Shown here: positions 54,800 through 64,000 of the stretch, piece by piece
Layout of the letters: each line of letters opens with the position of its first letter
Numbering within the stretch: the stretch's first letter is position 1
Assembly: GCF_007565055.1 (NCBI RefSeq)
Contig: NC_044565.1
Location: 45,395,711 to 45,459,710 of the forward strand
From: Rhinopithecus roxellana
Taxonomy: Eukaryota; Chordata; Mammalia; Primates; Cercopithecidae
Length of the DNA: 64,000 bases
Direction: 5' to 3'
Notes under the pieces: model-generated
What the model saw: only the letters and a program-made list of their open reading frames with translations
What the model was told of the DNA's origin: nothing
The model's database searches: none
Program-made: the position numbers and the translations under genes

Positions 54800-54990
54800 G
54801 ACAGCCGGCAGTGGCATCTGACATACCTGGTGTTGGATCCTGGCCCTGCAGCTCACTCAGCAGATTAGGTCACTTTCAAAATGGAGGGTTGGTAAGCATT
54901 AGTGGGGCTTGATAAGCATCCTCATTTGCATTGGGGCCAATAATAAGTTACCGCATAAGATCGTTACCAGGATTCAATGAAGCAGTGACT
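54800..54990 (+). mobile_element. MIR SINE
   Basis: GTGGCATCTGACATACCTGG, TGTTGGATCCTGGCCCTGCA, TCAGCAGATTAGGTCACTTT and CCAGGATTCAATGAAGCA follow MIR order, diverged. Confidence 0.6.
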
Positions 54991-54999
54991 AAGCAGTCC

Positions 55000-55505
55000 T
55001 CAGACCTGGGCTTTGTCCACGTTCATCTTTTTGTTGTAATTTTTATTACATGCCGCAGTCCTCTAACAAGGCACTTCCAAATTCATATAGTAGATAGAGT
55101 GCAAAACCCTCCTAGATGGTCAGAATGTGTTGAACTGAATTGAAGGACTAGAAGAAGACAAGGAACCTGCATGAAGTGAAATGCAGGAACTCACGTTGTC
55201 ATATAAATTAAGGGCAGTGTGGATTTGAAAGGAGATTCGGTTGTTGCTTCTTGTTTATTCTACTGGACATGTAACACAAAGTAAAAGATAAAAAAATCGA
55301 CCAATTTTCCTTATTAACAGGAAAAAGTACATACAGAATTCCAGGACAGATACTAGAAGGAAATACAGAAAGGAAGCAGAAAGTTCCTTAAAAAGGCACT
55401 CACTCGTATGTCCTTCCCAGGGATGAGCCGTTTTCGAACATCCTCAGGTCACAATCTCACTCCTTGTAATTCTCTTTGTCCGGCCAATCTCCTTTGTCTG
55501 AAAGC
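55000..55505. other. stretch without recognised gene
   Basis: No exon or repeat recognised. Confidence 0.4.
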
Positions 55506-55506
55506 T

Positions 55507-55690
55507 TCTGGTTCTGAAAGTTTAATGTACCTCAAAATCACCTGGAGGGCTTGTTAAAACACAGGATTTCTGGGCCCCACCCACAGTTCTGACTCAGGGG
55601 GTCAGTAGAAGAGCCTGAAAATTTGCATTTTTCCTAAATTCCTGGTGCTGCTGCTGCTGCTGGCCCAAGACCTCATTTTGAGCAGCACTG
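55507..55690 (+). mobile_element. MER5A hAT element
   Basis: Strong match: TCACCTGGAGGGCTTGTTAA, TTTCTGGGCCCCACCCACAG, AAATTTGCATTTTTCCTAAA, TGGTGCTGCTGCTGCTGCTG and CCTCATTTTGAGCAGCACTG. Near full length. A CTG run has grown to five units where MER5A has fewer. Confidence 0.9.
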
Positions 55691-55699
55691 GTCTAACTC

Positions 55700-56160
55700 C
55701 ACCCCTTTATGAGTTACTTAACCTTTTTTTGAGCTTCAGGCACCTCATACATAAACGAGATAAGAACGCCTGCCGGACGCGGTGGCTCAAGCCTGTAATC
55801 CCAGCACTTTGGGAGGCCGAGACGGGCGGATCACGAGGTCAGGAGATCGAGATCATCCTGGCTAACCCGGTGAAACCCCGTCTCTACTAAAAAAAAAAAT
55901 ACAAAAAACTAGCCGGGCGAGGTGGCGGGCGCCCGTAGTCCCAGCTACTCGGGAGGCTGAGGCCGGAGAATGGCGTAAACCCGGGGGGCGGAGCTTGCAG
56001 TGAGCTGAGATCTGGCCACTGCACTCCAGCCCGGGCGACAGAGCTAGACTCCATCTCAAAAAAAAAAAAAAAAAAAAAGAACGCCTACCTCTTAGAATTA
56101 AATGGGTTACTTCTCATAAAGTGATTAAAACGATCTCTTGTATTCATGAAGCCCTCAATA
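55700..56160 (+). mobile_element. MIR SINE split by AluY
   Basis: TTATGAGTTACTTAACCTTT, TTGAGCTTCAGGCACCTCAT and AACGAGATAAGAACGCCT before the Alu; ACCTCTTAGAATTAAATGGG and GTTACTTCTCATAAAGTG after it. The Alu target duplication AAGAACGCCT is MIR sequence. Confidence 0.8.
55771..56078 (+). mobile_element. AluY, Old World monkey lineage, in MIR
   Basis: TGCCGGACGCGGTGGCTCAA, AGCCTGTAATCCCAGCACTT, AGCCGGGCGAGGTGGCGGGC, GGCGTAAACCCGGGGGGCGG and GAGCTGAGATCTGGCCACTG: four positions with the OWM-type base. Full length, A-tail about 20. Target duplication AAGAACGCCT (55762-55771, 56077-56086). Confidence 0.96.
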
Positions 56161-57110
56161 AATGTAGCCTATAAAAGCCACGATCCCAGAGAAGGGGCTG
56201 CAACAAGGATGCACTTTGCGGTAAACTCCTCCTTGCTTGCTTGTAAAACTCATAAGGCCCCTCATAAGATTGTTGAGAAAGACAGAAATAATGCATGTAA
56301 ATTGTTTAGGATTCCTGGCAATAAAAGACTCCAAAAAAATTCTAGTTGTTTTTCTTAGTACAGCTTGGAAGGATGTGGTAATGAGCTCAAGAAGGTACTC
56401 TTGCTCTATATCCCATAACTCATAAGGAGTAAGACTGGGATTTGAACCTTCTAAGCCATCTGACGGCAAAGCCCATCCTCTTTACCACCCCAAACATAGC
56501 AAATATATTTCATCTTCCAGTCATCCCATCCAGTAACAGCTGCCTAGAGCACAGGCTTCTGACACATAAATATTCTGGCTCAAAGGGAAGGATTGTTGGA
56601 ATTGATTAGAAATGTCTAGCTGCTAGAGTCAGGAGTGTCAAAACATAAAACAGATATTTGCTGCCTCTGCACTTTGCTATAGCAACACAGACGGTGGTAA
56701 GGGTTTCCTAATTTTACTGAAGATTATATGTAAATATACACAAATCAGGTGAACGCTCCCAGGAGTTGCTAATGATTTCAGATCTGTGGTAAGGCTTCCC
56801 TCCCCCACTGTAATTTAATTTTGCATGGTATTTCAGTGTACACAAATGAAGGCAAATAGTTATATGACTAAGCCACATCTGTAGGTGATCCAAAACCATT
56901 TCTCTTTGGTTTTAGAGTTCCAGCAGGACTACAATGCTTTAAAACTGTCACTAGACTATCTGGCATGATTGATAGATATTCTAGCAAGTTTCTGGACAGT
57001 ATAGATTTAAAAAGGTAAGAGATATTCCATCTTCAAGTAAAACCTGAAAAAACAAAGGTTCATCCATCTGGAGAGGACTCCTGATTGTGTAAAGGTATTT
57101 TCTAATTCCC
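56160..57110. other. stretch, with an antisense MIR at 56385-56490
   Basis: ACTCATAAGGAGTAAGACTG, GGATTTGAACCTTCTAAGCC is an antisense MIR piece. The remainder shows no gene: the 104-codon minus frame at 56155-56469 is unlike known proteins. Confidence 0.5.
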
Positions 57111-57116
57111 TTAAGC

Positions 57117-57297
57117 CACTAGTTCTCAAACTTCAATGCACAAGAAAATTGACATGAGAAAATGTGTTTTAAAAAGCAGATTACTAGGTCCCCACCTGAG
57201 AGATTCTAATCCAAAGAGTCAGAGATGGAGTGGGGTAATCTGCATTTTAAAAAGAAAACACCAGGGCTCCAGACTATACCTGGGAAGCCCTGCCTTA
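57117..57297 (+). mobile_element. MER5A-type hAT element
   Basis: CCACTAGTTCTCAAACTTCA, CCCCACCTGAGAGATTCTAA, GTGGGGTAATCTGCATTTTA and ACCTGGGAAGCCCTGCC. Moderately diverged. Confidence 0.7.
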
Positions 57298-57356
57298 GGC
57301 AAAGCTATAGAATAGCTGTTCTCCTGCTTTTCAATAGGAGGAAACCTCTTCTACTC

Positions 57357-57905
57357 AAAAAATTTGGCCCAGCAATCCCATTACTGGGTATATACCCAAA
57401 GGAATATAAATCATTCTGCCATAAAGACACATGCCCATGATGTTCACTGCAGCAGTATTCACAATAGCAAACGCATGGAATCAACCTAAATGCCCATCAG
57501 TAACAGATGGGATAAAGAAAATGTGGTACATACACATCATGGAATAAATACTATGCAGCCATAAAAAAGAACAAAATCATGTTTTTTGTGGGAATGTGAA
57601 TGGAGCTGGAGACTGTTATCCTTAGCAAACTAACAAAGGAACAGAAAATTAAATATCACATGTTCTCACTTATAAGTGGGAGCTAAGTGATGAGAACTCA
57701 CAGACACAGAGAGAACAGCAGACAAAGGGGCCTAGTTGAGGGTGAGGGTAAAAGCAGGGAGAGAATAAAAAACAATAAGTATTGAGTACTAGGCTTGCTA
57801 ACTGGGTGACAAAATAATCTGTACAACAAACCCCAGCAACATGAGTTTACCTGTGTAACAAACCTGCACATGTAACCCTGAACCTAAAATAAAAGATAAA
57901 AAATT
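57357..57905 (+). mobile_element. L1PA 3' end, 5'-truncated
   Basis: Primate L1: CCCAGCAATCCCATTACTGG, GTATATACCCAAAGGAATAT, ACACATGCCCATGATGTTCA, GTGGTACATACACATCATGG, TGAATGGAGCTGGAGACTGT, CACTTATAAGTGGGAGCTAA and AACAAACCTGCACATGTAAC. Possible target duplication AAAAAATTT at both ends. About 540 bp, the last part of ORF2 and 3' UTR. No intact frame. Confidence 0.93.
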
Positions 57906-58335
57906 TCTCAGACAGTGGTTGAGAAAACATAGGATAGCAAAAAACTACAATGAGTGTTGTAATGGTTATAGATAAATGTGTATTTTACTTAGCACAATAG
58001 TATACTTTTATTTGGGAAACCCATAGTAGAAACTCCCTGTAAGAGACAGTGTTTAATCTGTCTATATATAAAGCTCAGTGCTCAAATGGATTCAAAATCT
58101 TTTACAGATAATTCTGAAACCTTTCCTCCACACCATCATTTACCTGAGGAGCAGAGGAAAAGGAAAGTCATATCCATCAAACATTTACCATTTTGACTGC
58201 TCTACATAGGATTATTCACTTGAAACCAGGAATGCAATGCTTTCGAGCTAGGAGGTGGAAATTCAACTACAGAGGTGGGGCTCAGACATCAGACCAAATT
58301 GAGGACTAGCTAAAACACGCATGGGGCAGAGAAGC
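57906..58335. other. stretch without recognised gene
   Basis: No repeat or exon recognised. Confidence 0.45.
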
Positions 58336-58342
58336 AACTTTC

Positions 58343-58731
58343 TGTAAGATAGGCCCACCAGTGTGTCATGTCAGGTTACCATTGCCATGCCAACTGGGAG
58401 TTCCTGCCCCTTTCCATGGCAATGACCTGAGACCCAGAAGTTACAACACTTTGCCTAGAAATTTGTGCATGAACTGCCCCTTAATCTGCATGTAATTAAA
58501 AGTAGGTATAAATATGACTGTAGAATGGCCCTGAGCTGCTACCCTCTGCCAGCTAGGTAGGCCTCCTCTACAGGAGCAGTCATGGAGCTATCACACTGCT
58601 AGAGCTGTAACACTGCTGCTTCAATAAAGCTATTTTCTTCTATCTCTGGCTTGCCCTTGAATTTGTTTCCTGGGAAATGCCAAGAACCCTCATGGGCTAA
58701 GCCCATTTTGGGGCTCACCTGCCCTGCATCA
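58343..58731 (+). mobile_element. solo ERV1 LTR
   Basis: LTR of 389 bp from TGTAAGATAGG to CCCTGCATCA, with the flanking 5-bp duplication CTTTC at 58338-58342 and 58732-58736. Internal marks: GTTACCATTGCCATGCCAAC, CCCCTTTCCATGGCAATGAC, TATA region GGTATAAATATGACTG, CACTGCTGCTTCAATAAAGC, TGGCTTGCCCTTGAATTTGT and CATTTTGGGGCTCACCTGCC. There is no internal retroviral sequence on either side, so the provirus collapsed by LTR-LTR recombination. It looks like a HERV-I/LTR10-related type, but the name is tentative. Confidence 0.88.
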
Positions 58732-58739
58732 CTTTCTTC

Positions 58740-59070
58740 CGTCATCTGAACCAACGAAGTACAAATTCAAATTTGATTAATTCTCATTTTACTACAAATG
58801 AGATGTCTTATATTGTCATTTCAGTTTTTATGCTTTTGGTGGCTAAAACTTACATTTGTAAGTAACATTGAATCAAAAAATGTGTTCAGTATCTACTGTG
58901 AGCAAAGCATTTTGCTAAATACCACAAAGACCTCATCAAAATTAGTTTGGGTTTGAATGCAGGGGATTCTTATTAAAGAGGTATTTGCTTGGACACTTTT
59001 GGTTGGTGCCTATTCTATTTTCTAAATTCAAAATTTGTCTACTTTAGAAACAGAAACTGTTCTTCCTCAA
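58740..59070. other. stretch without recognised gene
   Basis: AT-rich, no gene or repeat recognised. Confidence 0.45.
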
Positions 59071-59089
59071 TAAAGAGTTACTGCGTTCT

Positions 59090-59379
59090 TTGATTTTTTT
59101 GAGACACAGTTTTACTCTGTTGCCCAGGCTCAAGTACAGTAGCACAATCTCGGCTCACTGCAACCTCCCCCTGGGTTCAAGCGATTCTCCTGTCTGAGCC
59201 TCGGAGTAGCTGGGATGACAGGCACATGCCACCACACCTGGCTAATTTTTGTATTTTTAGTAGAGACAGGGTTTCTCCATTTTGGCCTGGCTGTTCTTGA
59301 ACTCCTAACCTTAAGTGATCTGCCCACCTGGGCCTTCCAAAGTGCTAGGATTACAGGCGTGAGCTACTGCGCCTAGGCA
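59090..59379 (-). mobile_element. Alu (AluS/J type), antisense
   Basis: Plus strand TTTTTTTGAGACACAGTTTT to GGATTACAGGCGTGAGCTAC. Target duplication AGAGTTACTGCGTTCT (59074-59089) and AGAGTTACTGGGTTCT (59380-59395). Confidence 0.97.
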
Positions 59380-59399
59380 AGAGTTACTGGGTTCTAACA

Positions 59400-60500
59400 G
59401 ATGTGGATTAAATAAGATTATAAACCCAACTGCTTTTTGTGTAAACTCACATTCAAATTAGCTTGAGTTCCCTGAGAAACCCCTGAGTAGATGATGGGAG
59501 ATGCTGGCCTAGAATTCAACATTTGCACCAAAAATCTACAAAGCACATGTGGACAATAAGGAAAAAAAGAATGTATGGAAAAGACAAAGGAAAAGACACC
59601 AAAATTATCAATAAGCAGGGAGTGTTTGTTCAGCAGCTCAGTCTTGCCTGGCACTGAAGAACTGGCTTGACTTTACCATGGATTTGATATTTTCATAGAT
59701 AGTAACAATAAGGACTTGGACTGACAAAAGCCCCAACTTACCAATACAAGGACCAAAGCAATCAGAAAGTGGCTTAACCCACTCAGTTCTGATCGCTTCT
59801 TGCTGGGTAATGCCCAGCTTTAAAACCATCAGGCTCATAGATGATGGACTTGCAGTTCATTAAGAAATGTTTGGAGGGGGATGAGAAAGGAGAAAATGAG
59901 AGCTGCTTCATTGGGAGAATTTTTTTAATGCTATTTGTCTTCATGACACCAAGGAGAAGCACAAGGAGATTCAGCAGCTGCATTTAGTTTGTAATGACCT
60001 TTCACCTCTGTTGATCTCTGACCTTGCTGTTTTCAATCACACAGACAGGGAAGCTCACAGCTCCACTAGGAGATGTTTCAGGAGGCAGTTTTCCTTTGTA
60101 GTGTGGTGGGAGGGAAAGAGGTTGAAAATAAAATATCTCCAGCAAGACAAATTACTCCTGTGCTTTAGCTGACAAAGGGCTAACAGAACTTCAGGTCCAG
60201 TTTCCTGCTCAGCTGTTTAATTGCTGCAGGCCAGGGAAATATTTGAGGGAGAGGGCTGTTACCAGGGGCCTCATTTTTCAAAGACGTGTCAGAAAGCTAG
60301 TCCACTGAATGAGTTTGTACAGAAACCAGGATTGAGTCTGTTTCCCAAATTCAAATGACTTGGACCCTATTGACTTATCCCTCAGCAGGAATTATCTAGT
60401 TGTTGGCTACCACGGTCCTCTCATCTGTTAATAGATTGTTTCCCAAAATAAGCACACCATATACAAGGGGTGTGTGGTGTGGAGAATGTGTGTACATTAT
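59400..60500. other. repeat-poor stretch without recognised gene
   Basis: Frames of 66-78 codons (minus, 59418-59983) have no recognised homology. 59990-60260 has no repeat visible and could be regulatory, but nothing in it is decisive. Confidence 0.4.
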
Positions 60501-60507
60501 TTTAAAG

Positions 60508-60691
60508 CAGGGCTTCCCCAACTTGAGCATGCATCCGAATCACCTGGAGGGTTTGTTAAACCACAGATTGCTAAATCCGCTGTTATATTCTGTTTTAGTA
60601 GATCTGAGTGGGGTCTGGGAATTTGCATTTCTAACAATTTCCAGGTGATGCTGAGCCTGCTCGTCTGAACACTACTTTGTGAGAACTACTG
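60508..60691 (+). mobile_element. MER5A hAT element
   Basis: CAGGGCTTCCCCAACTTGAG, AATCACCTGGAGGGTTTGTT, GGTCTGGGAATTTGCATTTC, TAACAATTTCCAGGTGATGC and TTTGTGAGAACTACTG. Near full length. Confidence 0.88.
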
Positions 60692-60740
60692 CAAGACACC
60701 TCCTGGGAGGTGAGATTGAGATTTAAGAGTAATCTACATT

Positions 60741-61035
60741 TGTTTTTTTCTTTTGAGACAGAGTTTCGCTCTCGTTGCCCAGGCTGGAGTGCAATGGCGC
60801 CATCTCAGCTCACGGCAACCTCCACCTCGAGGGTTCAAGTGATTCTCCTCCCTCAGCCTCCTGAGTAGCTGGGATTACAGGCACCCACCACCACACCAGG
60901 CTAGTTTTTTGTATTTTTAGTAGAGATGGGGTTTCACCATGTTGGCCAGGCTGGTCTCAAACTCGACTTCAGGTGATCCACCCACTTCAACCTCCCAAAG
61001 TGGTGGGATTACAGGTGTGAGCCACCACGCCTGGC
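60741..61035 (-). mobile_element. Alu (AluS type), antisense
   Basis: T-run, then GAGACAGAGTTTCGCTCTCG to GGGATTACAGGTGTGAGCCA and CCACGCCTGGC. Target duplication GTAATCTACATTT/GTAATCTTCATTT at about 60729 and 61036. Confidence 0.95.
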
Positions 61036-61405
61036 TGTAATCTTCATTTTTAAAAAACTCCCCAGGAGATTCCAATTGAGATTTGGGGCTGGGAATAACA
61101 TCTCAGATGCTCTTATTTCTATAGCTCATCCAACTTTTCTCAATTCTTATCAACACTGTTTAGGTGTATGATCTGTGAGTGAACACATCCCTATAGCATA
61201 CAACAAAGACTGCATCCTCATAGGTTAAAGTTTATTGGACAGGCCCAAAGACTGGGCTTGTCATGGTTCTTATTCAAAGAAATTGTTTCTCTCTCTTAAA
61301 CAAGAGACTAAGCCAAGCTTATATATTGAGTGAGGAAATGAACAAGAATGGCTGAATCCAGAAAGGAAGGGGCAGCTCTTGGTGACAGACGAGGTATGGA
61401 AGGCA

Positions 61406-61707
61406 GGCCGGGCGCGGTGGCTCACGCCTATGATCCCAGCACTTTGGGAGGCAGAGGCGGGCAGATCACCTGAGTTCAGGAATTCGAGACCAGCCTGCAA
61501 CCTAGCAAAACCCCCATCTGTACTAAAAATACAAAAAGTTAGCCGGCCATGGTGGCCTGTGCCTGTAGTCCCAGTTACTTGGAGGATAAGGCAGAAGAAT
61601 CATTTGAACCTGAGAGGTGGAGGTTACAGTGAGTGGAGATCACACCACTGCACTCCAACCTGGGAACAGAGAGAGACTCCATCTAAAACAACAGCAACAA
61701 CAAAAAA
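61406..61707 (+). mobile_element. Alu (AluS type)
   Basis: GGCCGGGCGCGGTGGCTCAC to CTCCATCTAAAACAACAGCA and tail. Target duplication TATGGAAGGCA (about 61395-61405 and 61710-61720). The 124-codon frame over it is an Alu artefact. Confidence 0.96.
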
Positions 61708-61834
61708 AGATATGGAAGGCAAAGGAAAGAAGAATGGATATGCATGGCCATGAACAGGTTTTTAGAGAAGCAATGAAATATACATGAGGCAAAATGAGTT
61801 GAGTTTCATATATAAGTCTATATGAATCTAATTG

Positions 61835-61884
<50 letters not shown>
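61835..61884 (+). repeat. (GT)n microsatellite
   Basis: About 25 uninterrupted GT units followed by a short GA run. Length and purity suggest it is polymorphic. It can adopt Z-DNA. The GT-derived frames on the minus strand (61640-62051) are artefacts. Confidence 0.98.
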
Positions 61885-61889
<5 letters not shown>

Positions 61890-61893
<4 letters not shown>

Positions 61894-64000
61894 TGGGAGA
61901 TGGCAAGACATGGGGAAAAGGTTATGGCTGGAGGCAAACAGGAGGCAAATGAAGCCCCTAAATTAAATAAGTTCCCTGAAACATAAGTGTGCAGAGTGGA
62001 GAATGGAAGACCAGGACTAAGCCCTGGTAGGGAGAGATGTTGAGGGGCCAAAAAAAAAAAAGATACAGAATCAATAGCAAAGCACCAGAAAAATATGAGA
62101 CCCTACCAGCCTATTACCCCAAATTACTGTTTCTAACAGAGATTCAGCAAACAAAATGGGCAAAGGTCAGTTCTCCTGTCTTTCAAACATATGGGTATGT
62201 AACTTTATTAAAAAAATCTCTTAGTATGGGGAACATTTTATTCCATAAATAAGTCAGACTCAATTATTTTGTATCAAAACAATATCTTAGCTTTTAACTA
62301 GCACAACTGCCAATACTCAGAGTCACATATTATGAATCACTATTTGCTCCTTCCTACACTTTCTAATTTCCTGCTAAGGAGACAGTGCTGAATGGGGTCA
62401 TTAATCTGAATTAGAAATACTGTGACCTGCTCTGCACTTTACTTGCTAACACTGTGTGGCAGAGCGGCATCTGTGGGGGTTTTGCTTTCTATACTGCTCT
62501 GAAAAAGAGATGAGGCAAGGGAAGATACTGAACTAGTTTTAATTTTTAAGCCCTTTTTAATTCCAGGTGCCATTTGTGCATCTCATACTGGGCTTTCAAA
62601 TTCTTGTTATCATTTCACTGTTTGTACTGGAGCTGTTGTCAAATGACAAGTTTGCTCAGCCTCTGTCTGGAAGTCTAGAGGCTCACCTTAGAAGGCTAAA
62701 ATAATGTGGCCCCCTTATTATAAGAAAAGGAAGGCGTGTACTTTTCTGGCCTGATTGATATAACTTAATGGATGTTCACTGGTCATGCCATGGAGGGAAG
62801 AATCTGAATGGACAGGAGCACCTGCAAAGCAGTTAGTTCAATAAGTCTCCCTCTTACCATTGTGTGCTGACTTCAGAGGAAATACAATGCATGACCCTTG
62901 GAAAAACTAACTGCAAAGCCTCACTTTATAGCTTTCAGGCATTTATTTCATGTACATTAATTACTTACTATGTGGACTGGGAAAATACACAGAAAACAGG
63001 TTTATTAATTTACCTCTTTATTTAGGACCTGATAAAAATTTTGATGGAATTGTTGGGGCTAATGGGAGTTGAGGATTATCTTCAGAGGTACACCAGCCTT
63101 GTTCTACCTTCGACCAAAAGGGGGCCTCTCTTGACCTTCCCTGCCCCACTCTGATCTCTGATTGATCACCGTCCTTACTGCTAACAGTGCTACTAGTAGA
63201 AACTAACTAGAAATAAAAGCAGGTCCCATGAAAGTTGGATAAATCCCCAGTTGGCAGGTCTGTTAGAGTCTGTCTGCAGGTGCAGCCCAAGCCTTCTGAG
63301 GTTGTCATTCAAGGAAAACAACTGCATTTCCTTAAGTTCATTCTGGAAGTCTCTACCAGATTCAGAATGCAGAGGTGAAGGAACTGTAGGTCTAAGCTGA
63401 GGGTCATTTATTTGTCTGTCCTATCTGCTGGGCTCTGCTACACCATTCTGGAGCCCTCAGAAGCTGGGAGGATTGGGCACTCAAATTTTCCCTATGACTT
63501 GTGCATGAAAATTCTTCTCTTTCTGACTGATCTCCTGTGTCTCCACACCCCCTTTCACGGTCCTGGGTGGTGTCCTTGAAACACTTCCACCTACCTGCAG
63601 CTTTGCCCAGACCCTCCTGAGCTGGCCAGCATCCCACTGCCCCTTCCACATGCCCCACATCCTCCTGAGTGACCTAGAATTGACTATATGTAGCCAATCA
63701 CTTAGGAGCATTGGGCTTTGGGGGTTTTATTGCTGCTCTAGGGCTACTTGAGTAATTTTCAGCAGTCACAAACCCCAGGATCCCTAGTCAGTGTAACTGT
63801 AAGTCAATCATTTCCTTCTAACTCTGCTTCCACTTCCCTTTGGGCTAGCAAAATCATTATCATGGTTTCTTTCTCTCCTCAGTCAGGTTTTTGTATAGGC
63901 CATTTACCTTGCTTCTCATGAATCTTCTCAACTGAATATTATTTGGGAGTGATTTTACTTCTTTATTTAACTCAGAACTGCAGAAGGCCCGTCATTGATT
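61890..64000. other. repeat-poor stretch without recognised gene
   Basis: No Alu, L1, LTR or DNA transposon recognised in the last 2 kb except perhaps an antisense L2-like scrap at 62937-62975. The minus frames of 84 and 76 codons at 63404-63711 overlap and match nothing I recognise. The relative absence of repeats at 62300-62700 is noted in the findings. Confidence 0.45.

Overview
The window is nuclear DNA from a catarrhine primate, most likely an Old World monkey (macaque, baboon or guenon type). It has primate Alu SINEs, L1PA/L1M LINEs, L2 and MIR relics, MaLR and ERV1 LTRs, and hAT-Charlie DNA transposons of primate type. Three young AluY copies (20109-20405, 48406-48672, 55771-56078) carry bases I associate with Old World monkey AluY lineages rather than human ones: GATCTGGCCACTGC or GATCCGGCCACTGC in the right arm, GGGCGAGGTGG, CGTAAACCCGG or CATAAACCCGG, and GGCTCAAGCCTG. 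I found no convincing protein-coding exon, tRNA, rRNA or CpG island. The open frames present are short and lie in transposons or in unremarkable sequence, so the window reads as intergenic or deep intronic.

Layout. 0-5 kb: C-rich sequence with a G-quadruplex candidate, two Alus and LTR fragments. 5-10 kb: a MaLR LTR and an MLT1 LTR, each with an internal tandem duplication, plus MER5-type and MER3/MER58-like hAT elements and L2 pieces. 11.6-16 kb: an ERVL/MaLR-group LTR, a long L2, and a MER30 split by an L1PA insertion, with both target-site duplications preserved. 17-19.5 kb: old L1 and Alus in AT-rich DNA. 19.5-21.4 kb: a minus-strand class I endogenous retrovirus remnant (3' LTR, polypurine tract, broken env) with an AluY inside its LTR. 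22-33 kb: AT-rich DNA with a 13-bp perfect hairpin, LTR fragments, MIR, L2, hAT copies and an intact MER30.

34-37 kb: an old L1 with an Alu in it, then a perfectly homogeneous 10 x 23-bp minisatellite, then a relic of an L1/HAL1-like ORF1. 39.5-41.5 kb: an MSTA/THE1 LTR holding a minute Alu fragment, and an AT-rich palindromic element with inverted ends. 43.6-45.1 kb: three Alus, two of them head to tail. 45.8-46.4 kb: a repeat-free stretch that may be conserved noncoding DNA. 48-51 kb: an old L1 with two Alus, an ERV1-like LTR, an MLT1 piece and MIRs. 53-61.7 kb: Alus, four MER5A-type copies, a solo ERV1 LTR with 5-bp target duplication and an L1PA 3' end. 61.8-64 kb: a long (GT)n tract and repeat-poor DNA.

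No genes act together here. What the sequence supports is an insertion history: old L2/MIR/MLT1/MER5 first, then MER30, L1PA and ERV1, then OWM-lineage AluY, and recent tandem expansion at the minisatellite and microsatellites. Repeat family names are from recognition by eye; subfamily names are tentative unless stated.
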